Source of the DNA: Treponema ruminis
GTDB taxonomy: Bacteria > Spirochaetota > Spirochaetia > Treponematales > Treponemataceae
Direction of reading: 5' to 3'
Length of the DNA: 64,000 nucleotides
NCBI GenBank assembly: GCA_017161305.1
Contig: CP031518.1
Coordinates: 2,790,001-2,854,000, forward strand
The position numbers were made by a program, and so were the translations under genes. Each line of letters starts with the position of its first letter. The stretch's first letter is position 1. This document shows, piece after piece, positions 25,354 through 32,811 of the stretch. The notes under the pieces are model-generated. The model saw only the letters and a list, made by a program, of their open reading frames with translations. It made no database searches and was not told the origin of the DNA.

Positions 25354-26497
25354 ACTCAATGCATGGAATGGCCTTGACGAGGCAATCGACCGGGCTCTCG
25401 CCCAGACAGACAAGGCGCTTTCCTTGATGGGGACCTCGTTCAAGTACTCGGTGAGCGAGCATCTCTGGTATCCGAAAAGTCAGAATGTCGAGTGGACGAC
25501 CGGTTTCTGGACCGGGGAACTGAACCTTGCCTATGAGTTGTCTGGCAGACAGGGATATCTGGACGCGGTTTCCAGACAGATGCCCTCCTGGCTGGACAGG
25601 ATCGAGAACCGCATCGACGTCGACCATCACGACATGGGTTTCCTCTATTCCCCTTCCTGTGTCGGCTTCTACCAGTTGACGGGAAGCCATACCGCCCGCA
25701 AGGCTGCATTGCTTGCCGCCGACAACCTGGTCTCCCGTTTCCAGGAGAAAGGGCAGTTCATCCAGGCTTGGGGAAAGCTGGGTGATCCGGACAACTATCG
25801 GCTGATCATCGATTGCCTGCTCAACCTGCCGTTGCTCTTCTGGGCGACACGGGAGACTGACGAAAAGAACTATCGCGACGTCGCCCTGCGGCACCTGCAT
25901 ACCGCCCTCCCATTGGTCATGCGTCCCGACCATTCGACCGTCCACACCTATTTCTTTGATCCCAAGACCGGAAAGCCCACCCATGGACGGACCGCCCAAG
26001 GGTATCGGGACGGGTCGGCCTGGGCGCGAGGGCAGGCTTGGGGGGTCTACGGCAGCGCGCTCGCCTGGCGCGAGACACGTGAACAGATCGCCTATGACGA
26101 CTTCTACGCGACATTGGATTTCTTCCTTTCCCATCTTCCTTCGTCGGTCATCCCGTTCTGGGATTTCGACTTCTCCGAGGGATCTGGCGAGCCAAGGGAC
26201 TCCTCTTCGCTTGCCATCGTCATCTGCGGCATGCTGGAAATGGCAGACCATGAAACGCGGGCAAAGGCGGATGAGCTCCGGGACGGGGCGAGGCGCCTGT
26301 GCGGGGAGCTCTTCAACCGCTGCGCGGTCAAGAACCCCGAAATCTCCGATGGCCAGTTGCTCCACGGCACCTATGCCCGCAAGAGTCCCTACAACACCGT
26401 CCGCAACAGAGGCGTGGACGAGTGCAACGTCTGGGGTGACTATTATTATCTTGAGGCGCTCCGGCGCCTGAAGGGCGGCTGGAAGCCCTATTGGTGA
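25340..26497 (+). CDS. Unsaturated glucuronyl hydrolase, GH88 family
   Basis: A 385-residue enzyme that hydrates and releases 4,5-unsaturated glucuronic or iduronic acid from lyase-generated disaccharides. Two conserved Asp residues are visible: D98 in HHDMGF and D158 in IIDCLLNLP. Their spacing matches D88/D149 of characterised family members. Other family blocks are WTTGFWTGELNLAYE, HGRTAQGYRDGSAWARGQAW and the C-terminal CNVWGDYYYLEAL. No signal peptide. It sits between two sulfatases and opposite a uronate lyase, which strongly supports glycosaminoglycan use. Confidence 0.92.
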   Translation: MKVSELNAWNGLDEAIDRALAQTDKALSLMGTSFKYSVSEHLWYPKSQNVEWTTGFWTGELNLAYELSGRQGYLDAVSRQMPSWLDRIENRIDVDHHDMGFLYSPSCVGFYQLTGSHTARKAALLAADNLVSRFQEKGQFIQAWGKLGDPDNYRLIIDCLLNLPLLFWATRETDEKNYRDVALRHLHTALPLVMRPDHSTVHTYFFDPKTGKPTHGRTAQGYRDGSAWARGQAWGVYGSALAWRETREQIAYDDFYATLDFFLSHLPSSVIPFWDFDFSEGSGEPRDSSSLAIVICGMLEMADHETRAKADELRDGARRLCGELFNRCAVKNPEISDGQLLHGTYARKSPYNTVRNRGVDECNVWGDYYYLEALRRLKGGWKPYW

Positions 26498-26502
26498 GGA
26501 TC

Positions 26503-27873
26503 ATGGAACAGCAAAACATCCTGATGGTCGTCGTCGACCAGCTGGCCGCTCGCGCCCTTGAGGGCAAGCGCGAGACTCCGAACTTGGACCGGTTGCGTGA
26601 AATGAGCCAGAGCGCCGAGTGCTGCATCACCCAATGTCCGCTCTGCCAGCCCTCCCGCGCCAGCTTCTGGTCCGGCCTTTATCCCCATGAGACCAACGTG
26701 CTCTCCAACGGCAGGAAATGGCCGGCAAATCCGGTTTCTTCCTCGGTGGAGACACTGGGGCGGGTGCTCTCCAAGGCAGGATATGAGACCCGCCATTTCG
26801 GAAAGCGGCATGACGCGGGAGCCCTTGGGGGGTTCTGGTGCGCCGAAGAAGGACAGACGGTCATTCCCGACGCTCCGTCGCTTCCCTACAACTTCGACAC
26901 CTACAACGACGTCTTCACCCACAAGCAGGCGCTCGATTTCCTGCGTGCGAGGCAATCGTCCCGGCCGCTCGCCATGGTGGTCGACCTGGTCAACCCCCAC
27001 AACATCTGCGGGTGGGTCGGGTTGCACAAGGATGGCAGACCCGACGAGGAAACGGAAGGTCTTCCCGAACTGCCACCCAATTTCGAGTTCGACGATATCG
27101 CGAACCGGGGTACGCCGGTACAGTATCTCTGCTGTACCCATATCCGGCAGGGCCAGGCCTCTCACTGGAGTCCTCTGCTGTTCCGGCAGTACCTGAAAGC
27201 CTATCAAGGCTACTTGGCTTTGGCAGACCGGATGATCGGGGATGTGCTCAATGCGTGGCGGGACAAGGGTCTGGGGGGCTATATCCTCTTCTGGTCCGAC
27301 CATGGCGATGCGATGGCAAGCAGGCACATGGTGACCAAGGACGTGTGCCTGTACCGGGAGGCGGTGGAGGTCCCGCTCTTCATCAGCGGGCCGGACGTCA
27401 AGCCTGGCACCCTGCGGGGGCTGGCCGAGCTTCTTGACATCGCGCCGACAGTCTGTGGCCTGCTGGGCCTGCGCAAGCCGGCTTCCTTCCAGGGCAAGGA
27501 CCTTTCCGGATTGCTGCGGGAAGGGGGCGTGGTCGACCGTCCCTACGCGGTCAGCCAGTGGCACACCGAGTGGGGGTACACCGTTTCCCCCTGCCGTTTG
27601 GTCCGCACCCAGGGGGCGTCCTACATACGCTATCTCGAGCCAGGAGTGCAGGAAGAATACTACGACCTGGCATCCGATCCTTTCGAGGAGCACAATGCCG
27701 CTTCCAGCCATCCCGGGGAGGTCGCCATGATGCGACGTCTTTTCACGGAATACCTCAGGGAAAGCCACGATCCGTTCGAGAGCCTTGCCTGGAACGCGGA
27801 CAGGCGGTGGAGGAGCCACGAGCTAGGCTTCTGCCACCACGAAGGTCCGACTGCCCCCGAGGCCGGAAAGTGA
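26503..27873 (+). CDS. Second sulfatase (formylglycine-dependent), cytoplasmic
   Basis: A 456-residue sulfatase. The modifiable Cys is residue 48 in CQPSRASFWSGLYPHE, the canonical C-x-P-S-R form. Metal ligands are suggested by ILMVVVDQLAA and WSDHGDAMAS. There is no signal peptide. It differs clearly from the sulfatase upstream, so the two probably attack different positions, for example uronate 2-O against hexosamine 6-O sulfate. ATG 26503 follows TGAGGA, five bases after the GH88 stop. Confidence 0.87.
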   Translation: MEQQNILMVVVDQLAARALEGKRETPNLDRLREMSQSAECCITQCPLCQPSRASFWSGLYPHETNVLSNGRKWPANPVSSSVETLGRVLSKAGYETRHFGKRHDAGALGGFWCAEEGQTVIPDAPSLPYNFDTYNDVFTHKQALDFLRARQSSRPLAMVVDLVNPHNICGWVGLHKDGRPDEETEGLPELPPNFEFDDIANRGTPVQYLCCTHIRQGQASHWSPLLFRQYLKAYQGYLALADRMIGDVLNAWRDKGLGGYILFWSDHGDAMASRHMVTKDVCLYREAVEVPLFISGPDVKPGTLRGLAELLDIAPTVCGLLGLRKPASFQGKDLSGLLREGGVVDRPYAVSQWHTEWGYTVSPCRLVRTQGASYIRYLEPGVQEEYYDLASDPFEEHNAASSHPGEVAMMRRLFTEYLRESHDPFESLAWNADRRWRSHELGFCHHEGPTAPEAGK

Positions 27874-27880
27874 GGAATCC

Positions 27881-28948
27881 ATGACACCGGAAACACTTCT
27901 CGAGAAATTCACGATTCCCGGGACGTTCTTGGCTTCGAAGGCCAACACCCAGGGACACATCAACAGCACCTTCGTCTGCAGCTTCCTCGAGAGCGGAGGC
28001 CGGAAACGCTACATCCTCCAGAAGATCAACCGCCTGGTGTTCCATCATCCCGAGGAGGTGATGGAGAACATCCTGCTGGTGACAAACTGGATCCGGCGGC
28101 AGCTGAAGGACGATCCAGAGGCCGACCGGAAATCCCTATGCGTCATTCCGTCAAGGGAGGGGAAACCCTATGTGGTGGACGAGGAGGGCGGGTACTGGCG
28201 GGTCTATCCCTTCATCGAACGTTCCAAGGCCTATGAGAAGCTGGCCGACGCCCGCAAGGCCTATCAGTTCGGCAGTGCCGTCGGCCGTTTCCACAACCTG
28301 CTCAGCACGCTGGATGGACATAGGCTCTCGGAGACGATTCCCCACTTCCACGACATGGGCATGCGCTACCGGCAACTGGAAGCGGCGATGCGGCGGGACC
28401 CGAAGGGGCGGCTCGCCACGGTAGGCGACGAGATTGGTTTCCTCATGGAGCGCAGGCGACGCGGATGCGTGCTCTGGGACGGTATGGAACAGGGCGTCCT
28501 TCCGCTCCATATCACCCACAACGATACCAAGCTGGACAATGTGCTCTTCGACGAGGACAGCGGAGAGGTGCTTTGCCTGATAGACCTGGATACCGTCATG
28601 CCGGGTACCGTCCTCTTCGACACGGGAGACATGCTCCGTACCGCCTCCAACACCGCGGAGGAAGATGAGCGGGACCTGGAGAAGGTGGATTGCGACACCG
28701 GGCTCTTCCAGGCGATCCTTGCGGGATACCAGGACGAGGCAACATTCCTGACAGGGTCCGAGCGGAGCCTGCTGGCCGAAAGCGGAATCATCATGACCCA
28801 GATCATGGCTGTCCGTTTCCTCTCCGATTATCTTGCCGGGGATGTCTACTACCACATCGACCGTCCCGGGCACAATCTGGATCGGGCACGCTGCCAGATC
28901 GCCCTGATCAGGGCGATGGAGGCGAAGCGGTCCTTGCTTCACGGGTGA
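27881..28948 (+). CDS. N-acetylhexosamine 1-kinase-like phosphotransferase (APH fold)
   Basis: A 355-residue small-molecule kinase with the aminoglycoside-phosphotransferase fold. The catalytic loop is THNDTKLDNVLFD (D215 as base) and the metal site is CLIDLDTVMPG. The N-terminus GHINSTFVC and YILQKINRLVF, together with the length, match NahK, which phosphorylates GlcNAc/GalNAc at C1. As last gene of the operon, 8 bp after the second sulfatase, it would take the hexosamine left after desulfation and uronate removal. Specificity is inferred. Confidence 0.8.
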   Translation: MTPETLLEKFTIPGTFLASKANTQGHINSTFVCSFLESGGRKRYILQKINRLVFHHPEEVMENILLVTNWIRRQLKDDPEADRKSLCVIPSREGKPYVVDEEGGYWRVYPFIERSKAYEKLADARKAYQFGSAVGRFHNLLSTLDGHRLSETIPHFHDMGMRYRQLEAAMRRDPKGRLATVGDEIGFLMERRRRGCVLWDGMEQGVLPLHITHNDTKLDNVLFDEDSGEVLCLIDLDTVMPGTVLFDTGDMLRTASNTAEEDERDLEKVDCDTGLFQAILAGYQDEATFLTGSERSLLAESGIIMTQIMAVRFLSDYLAGDVYYHIDRPGHNLDRARCQIALIRAMEAKRSLLHG

Positions 28949-29035
28949 CATGCGGAAGAGGACAGGCCATGGGTGTCGCCTCTGTCTTTCCGCCTTCGCC
29001 TGAAACGGAACATGTTCCTTTTTTGCAAATTCCTC

Positions 29036-29064
29036 TTGACTGTTTCTGCCTGAGCCTGTATTGT
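29036..29064 (+). promoter_or_regulatory. Promoter of the DUF3793-flavodoxin operon
   Basis: TTGACT, exactly 17 bp, TATTGT. The start point falls near 29071, just before the palindrome at 29076-29091. Confidence 0.65.
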
Positions 29065-29075
29065 CTGAGATAGCG

Positions 29076-29091
29076 GTTAGGAAATCCTAAC
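29076..29091 (+). promoter_or_regulatory. Metal-repressor-like operator palindrome
   Basis: GTTAGGA-AA-TCCTAAC is a perfect 7-2-7 inverted repeat a few bases downstream of the expected start of transcription. The TTAGG...CCTAA core resembles half-sites of DtxR/IdeR/TroR iron and manganese repressors. A flavodoxin operon is a typical iron-starvation target. Confidence 0.5.
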
Positions 29092-29104
29092 TAATGGAGG
29101 AAGG

Positions 29105-29650
29105 ATGTCAGACGAGAGAGTGGTTCGGCAGTGTTCCCCAACCTTGGCTGGCATCAAGACCGGCAACCTGTTTCCGTGCGATGATGTCTTGGTTTATGCG
29201 GATATCCGCAAGATGAACCGGAAGTTGGTGCCCAAAGGCCTTCGGATGATTCCAATCCGCTTCCGAGGGATGTTGCTCGTCTACCTCTACCGGCCGGGAC
29301 GGTTGGAGAAGGACCTGCAGGTTCCCAGAGCCCGCCAGATCCTGATGGAGCGGGGGTACGCGCCGGAAAGCGAGGGCAGGATGGTGACGCAACTGGTCCG
29401 GCGTTTCGGACGTGGTGGCGGGTTCCCCCATGAGGTGGGGCTCTTTCTCGGATATCCGCCCGAGGATGTCGATGCCTTCATCCACCGCCGCCTTGACGCG
29501 TGCTGCGTGGGATGCTGGAAGGCGTTTGGGAACGAGGAACAGGCGCGGCGGAAGTTCACAATGTTCAAGAAATGCACACGTACGTACTGCATGCTCTACG
29601 AAAAAGGAATACCTGTCGAGAAGCTTGCGGTGAAGGAGAAAGGAAGATGA
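29105..29650 (+). CDS. DUF3793 family protein
   Basis: A 181-residue cytoplasmic protein of unknown biochemical role. The family blocks HEVGLFLGYPPEDVDAFIHRR, CCVGCWKAFG and FKKCTRTYCMLYEKG are clear. RBS GGAGGAAGG precedes the ATG. It overlaps the flavodoxin start (ATGA at 29647-29650). DUF3793 genes are repeatedly found next to flavodoxin in anaerobes, which suggests a role in iron-limited electron transfer or metal homeostasis. The several Cys residues may bind metal. Confidence 0.85.
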   Translation: MSDERVVRQCSPTLAGIKTGNLFPCDDVLVYADIRKMNRKLVPKGLRMIPIRFRGMLLVYLYRPGRLEKDLQVPRARQILMERGYAPESEGRMVTQLVRRFGRGGGFPHEVGLFLGYPPEDVDAFIHRRLDACCVGCWKAFGNEEQARRKFTMFKKCTRTYCMLYEKGIPVEKLAVKEKGR

Positions 29651-30066
29651 AAGTCGCGATAGTGTACTGGAGCGGGACGGGAAATACCCAGGCGATGGCG
29701 GACTGCGTGGCCGAGGCGGTGAAAGCCAAGGGTGCGGAGGCCAAGGAAATCCTCGCCTCGTCGTTCACTCCTGACGAGGTGGCGGCCTATGACGCGATCG
29801 CGTTTGGCTGCCCTGCGATGGGGGACGAAGTCCTGGAAGAAAGCGAGTTCGAGCCGATGTTCGCCTCTGTCGAAGGTTCCCTGCGTGGAAAAAGGATCGC
29901 CTTGTTCGGCTCCTATGGCTGGGGTGGTGGCGCGTACATGGACTCCTGGAAGGAAAGGGCAGAGAACGATGGAGCTGACGTCGTTGGTACCGTCGTCTGC
30001 GAGAACGCTCCGGACGACGACGCGCGCAAGGCTTGCATCGCCCTTGGAGAAACATTGGTTGGTTAA
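29647..30066 (+). CDS. Flavodoxin
   Basis: A 139-residue FMN-binding electron carrier. The phosphate-binding loop is SGTGNTQAMA (residues ~9-18), followed by AFGCPAMGDEVLEE and the FMN-flanking GSYGWGGGAYMDSW. It replaces ferredoxin under iron limitation. The overlapping start means it is coupled to DUF3793, and the palindrome in front of the pair suggests iron-responsive repression. A strong terminator follows at 30115. Confidence 0.92.
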   Translation: MKVAIVYWSGTGNTQAMADCVAEAVKAKGAEAKEILASSFTPDEVAAYDAIAFGCPAMGDEVLEESEFEPMFASVEGSLRGKRIALFGSYGWGGGAYMDSWKERAENDGADVVGTVVCENAPDDDARKACIALGETLVG

Positions 30067-30114
30067 ACTTCGGACCCATTGGATAGGATAGTTGTCCCGA
30101 AGGATTTCCGATAT

Positions 30115-30150
30115 GGATTCCGCCTCTCACACTCCGGGCGGAATCCTTTT
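30115..30150 (+). terminator. Rho-independent terminator after flavodoxin
   Basis: A perfect 10-bp stem, GGATTCCGCC / GGCGGAATCC, with a 12-nt loop and a TTTT tail. The IS200-like element begins directly after the T run. Confidence 0.85.
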
Positions 30151-30930
30151 ATTGTTTTCCGAAAACCTCCGGCTGGGCCGGAGGTTCCAAGTAGCTTTAG
30201 CGATGAACAGGTTGAAAAGAGGAAACTCCTTTGCGGAAGATGGAGGTGCGATCAACCAATTGCACCAAGACCAGCAAAGGAGTTTCAAAATGGACGAGCA
30301 AAGTCTATCGCATACGACCTGGAACTGCAAATACCACATAGTGTTTGCACCGAAATACCGTCGCCGGGTGATCTACGGGACGGTGAGGAAGGAGATCGGG
30401 AAGATCCTGCGCGAGCTGTGCCTGCGCAAGGGAGTGGAGATAATAGAGGCGGAGGCGTGCGTGGACCACATCCACATGCTGGTGATGATACCGCCGAAGC
30501 TGAGCGTGTCGAGCTTCATGGGCTACCTGAAGGGCAAGAGCAGCCTGATGATATTTGACCGCTTCGCCCAGATGAAGTACCGCTTTGGGGACCGGGAGTT
30601 CTGGTGTCGCGGGTACTTTGTGGACACGGTGGGCAAGAACAAGAACAAGATTGCCGAGTACATACGGAACCAGCTGGAAGAAGACCGGTACGCCGACCAG
30701 CTGGTGATGAACGAGCTTGTGGATCCGTTTACCGGCGAGCCGATGAGGAAGAAGGGCCGCAAGTAAGAGGATCCGGGTGTCGGCCGGCCCCGCGATTGGC
30801 CGAATCCAAAAGCTGCCTTGGCAGCAGGCTGGTGAAGTGGTGCGAGAGGCGGAACGTTCGTGGGCGCAAGCCTGGCCGGTACCATGCCCTTATAGGGCTG
30901 GAGCAAACCACCGGCTAGCCGGTGGTCGTG
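30151..30930 (+). mobile_element. IS200/IS605-family element, copy 1
   Basis: A 780-bp unit with one transposase gene. The left end has an imperfect-loop hairpin (AACCTCCGG / CCGGAGGTT, 30164-30186), and the right end has a perfect hairpin (arms ACCACCGGCT / AGCCGGTGGT, 30907-30926). There are no terminal inverted repeats, as expected for Y1-transposase elements. There is no tnpB. Exact ends are uncertain by a few bases because the target bases (ATTG/ATT) cannot be separated from the element. It abuts an identical second copy. Confidence 0.85.
30290..30766 (+). CDS. tnpA: IS200/IS605 transposase TnpA (Y1 HUH), copy 1
   Basis: A 158-residue single-strand DNA transposase. The HUH metal motif is in CVDHIHMLVMIPP, and the catalytic Tyr lies in the C-terminal helix KIAEYIRNQ. 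It also has the family opening WNCKYHIVFAPKYRRRV. ATG 30290 follows AAAGGAG, seven bases before it, so longer upstream frames are not the start. Length is normal, there is no frameshift, and the gene looks active. Confidence 0.93.
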   Translation: MDEQSLSHTTWNCKYHIVFAPKYRRRVIYGTVRKEIGKILRELCLRKGVEIIEAEACVDHIHMLVMIPPKLSVSSFMGYLKGKSSLMIFDRFAQMKYRFGDREFWCRGYFVDTVGKNKNKIAEYIRNQLEEDRYADQLVMNELVDPFTGEPMRKKGRK

Positions 30931-31710
30931 ATTGTTTTCCGAAAACCTCCGGCTGGGCCGGAGGTTCCAAGTAGCTTTAGCGATGAACAGGTTGAAAAGA
31001 GGAAACTCCTTTGCGGAAGATGGAGGTGCGATCAACCAATTGCACCAAGACCAGCAAAGGAGTTTCAAAATGGACGAGCAAAGTCTATCGCATACGACCT
31101 GGAACTGCAAATACCACATAGTGTTTGCACCGAAATACCGTCGCCGGGTGATCTACGGGACGGTGAGGAAGGAGATCGGGAAGATCCTGCGCGAGCTGTG
31201 CCTGCGCAAGGGAGTGGAGATAATAGAGGCGGAGGCGTGCGTGGACCACATCCACATGCTGGTGATGATACCGCCGAAGCTGAGCGTGTCGAGCTTCATG
31301 GGCTACCTGAAGGGCAAGAGCAGCCTGATGATATTTGACCGCTTCGCCCAGATGAAGTACCGCTTTGGGGACCGGGAGTTCTGGTGTCGCGGGTACTTTG
31401 TGGACACGGTGGGCAAGAACAAGAACAAGATTGCCGAGTACATACGGAACCAGCTGGAAGAAGACCGGTACGCCGACCAGCTGGTGATGAACGAGCTTGT
31501 GGATCCGTTTACCGGCGAGCCGATGAGGAAGAAGGGCCGCAAGTAAGAGGATCCGGGTGTCGGCCGGCCCCGCGATTGGCCGAATCCAAAAGCTGCCTTG
31601 GCAGCAGGCTGGTGAAGTGGTGCGAGAGGCGGAACGTTCGTGGGCGCAAGCCTGGCCGGTACCATGCCCTTATAGGGCTGGAGCAAACCACCGGCTAGCC
31701 GGTGGTCGTG
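30931..31710 (+). mobile_element. IS200/IS605-family element, copy 2 (tandem)
   Basis: By eye it is identical base for base to 30151-30930, in the same orientation and with no bases between the copies. The right-end hairpin is at 31687-31706. Beyond it the sequence becomes GTGATTTTGTCC, where copy 1 runs into GTGATTGTTTTCC, which marks the end of the repeat. Confidence 0.85.
31070..31546 (+). CDS. tnpA: IS200/IS605 transposase TnpA (Y1 HUH), copy 2
   Basis: A 158-residue protein identical to copy 1, with the same RBS and the same HUH and Tyr motifs. Two intact transposase genes in tandem share every base, so the duplication must be very recent or kept identical by recombination. It could also be an assembly duplication; read depth across the unit would settle this. 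Confidence 0.93.
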   Translation: MDEQSLSHTTWNCKYHIVFAPKYRRRVIYGTVRKEIGKILRELCLRKGVEIIEAEACVDHIHMLVMIPPKLSVSSFMGYLKGKSSLMIFDRFAQMKYRFGDREFWCRGYFVDTVGKNKNKIAEYIRNQLEEDRYADQLVMNELVDPFTGEPMRKKGRK

Positions 31711-32402
31711 ATTTTGTCCAAAGAAGTCAACCCCTGCGTTTTAGTCGCGGCAAGGCCGAGACACGTTCCCCTTGTCCAATCCTCCAGGGTAGCGGCGAGC
31801 TTGCCGTTGGTCTTGTCGCTGTCCCGGTCGGTCAATGCGTTACGGATCTGGTTGCAGGAATGCTTCGCTCCGACCCGGGGCCGGAGGTGATGGCAAAGAC
31901 AGAGCCTTCCGGTAGCGGCGTATACCCTGGTAACTGCATCATGATTGCCCATCAACGTCGCCACTCCCTGTCCTTGCCGGAAACGGCTGTCGGAAGGATT
32001 GGCGATGATAGATACTGGGGATGGATTTCGAACTGCCGGAGAATCTGCTCCAACTGCTTCTATTTTGACCAGATTCCAGCCGTTCTTCACTTTGGGAATG
32101 AGCACCCTTGAGATCTGGACGTCTTCGCCTTTGCAAGCACACAACTTCCATCTCGCCAGTTTTCCTTTTCTGGAGGGAATATAAGGGAAAAGGGCAGACA
32201 GGTCCGATGCATATGTCGTCATGATTGATAAAGAAATGCCATAAATCGGGGACCTAGCATGAATACCGTACAGCTGGAATGTTTCGTCAGCGCCAGGTGT
32301 GATGCGAAGTTCAGGCAATATGCGAACGACCCCAACTTCAATCGCAAAGACCACCTTTTGAGATTTTATGCCTAATAAAAATACCGAAAAAGGTATCATA
32401 TA
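31711..32402. other. Stretch without a recognised gene, AT-richer toward its end
   Basis: A minus-strand frame of 234 codons (32399 to 31695) crosses this stretch and ends inside the IS right end. It has no ribosome site before its ATG, no recognisable motif and uneven composition, so I do not call it a gene. An ATACC / GGTAT hairpin lies near 32380-32396. Composition drops in GC compared with the flanking genes, which fits decayed foreign DNA. Confidence 0.4.
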
Positions 32403-32666
32403 TTGAGATTGAATTGCTGTCTCACCATCCTTCCTAAGGGGAGGTCTATGCCTGCAGACGGGTTGCCGGAAGCAAGGTGGGGAATGTCTCTGCCGATAAG
32501 TTCAGCGATCTATGCTGGGGCCGATGGGGGAGTACCGCAGTACGACAAGTTCTCCAAGTACTCGAAGTGCGAGCTGTTTGCCTGGTGCAGGGGGTGTCCT
32601 GCAGTTGCCAGTGGAACCTATGGAAGTTTTTATTCCGAAGACCTCCAGTGCTGGAAAATCATTTGA
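32403..32666 (+). pseudogene. Frameshifted C-terminal remnant of a radical SAM/SPASM protein
   Basis: The 87-codon frame ends in CELFAWCRGCPAVASGTYG followed by SFYSEDLQCW, the cysteine pattern of the SPASM/twitch domain in AhbD/NirJ-like radical SAM proteins. Just before it the family block 'G-N-V-x-x-D-K-F' appears (GNVSADKFSDL), but in another reading frame (from 32477). So two compensating frameshifts lie between about 32478 and 32530. The N-terminal part with the CxxxCxxC cluster is absent. It is a dead fragment, 5' truncated and frame-broken. Confidence 0.6.
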
Positions 32667-32811
32667 CTATATCGTGTGACGTACGTTTTGGCCTTTGCAT
32701 CCCGAAACCACAATTTCTCGTGGCGGAAGGGATGCTTTTTCATCTCGGAATCCTTTGTAACCAAGGAAAGCGCCCAAACGCCGGTAGAATAGGGAAAGGA
32801 GTTTTTCTGAT

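Noticed and set aside
30604..30918. 104-codon frame overlapping the 3' end of tnpA
   Set aside because: It lies mostly in a shadow frame of tnpA, has no TnpB-like motif and no ribosome site.
30151..31710. CRISPR or other short-repeat array
   Set aside because: The repeat is two copies of a 780-bp insertion sequence, not short repeats with spacers. No CRISPR-type array was seen anywhere in the window.
31695..32399. 234-codon minus-strand frame
   Set aside because: No ribosome site, no recognisable domain, and it ends inside the IS right end; probably an accidental frame in decayed DNA.
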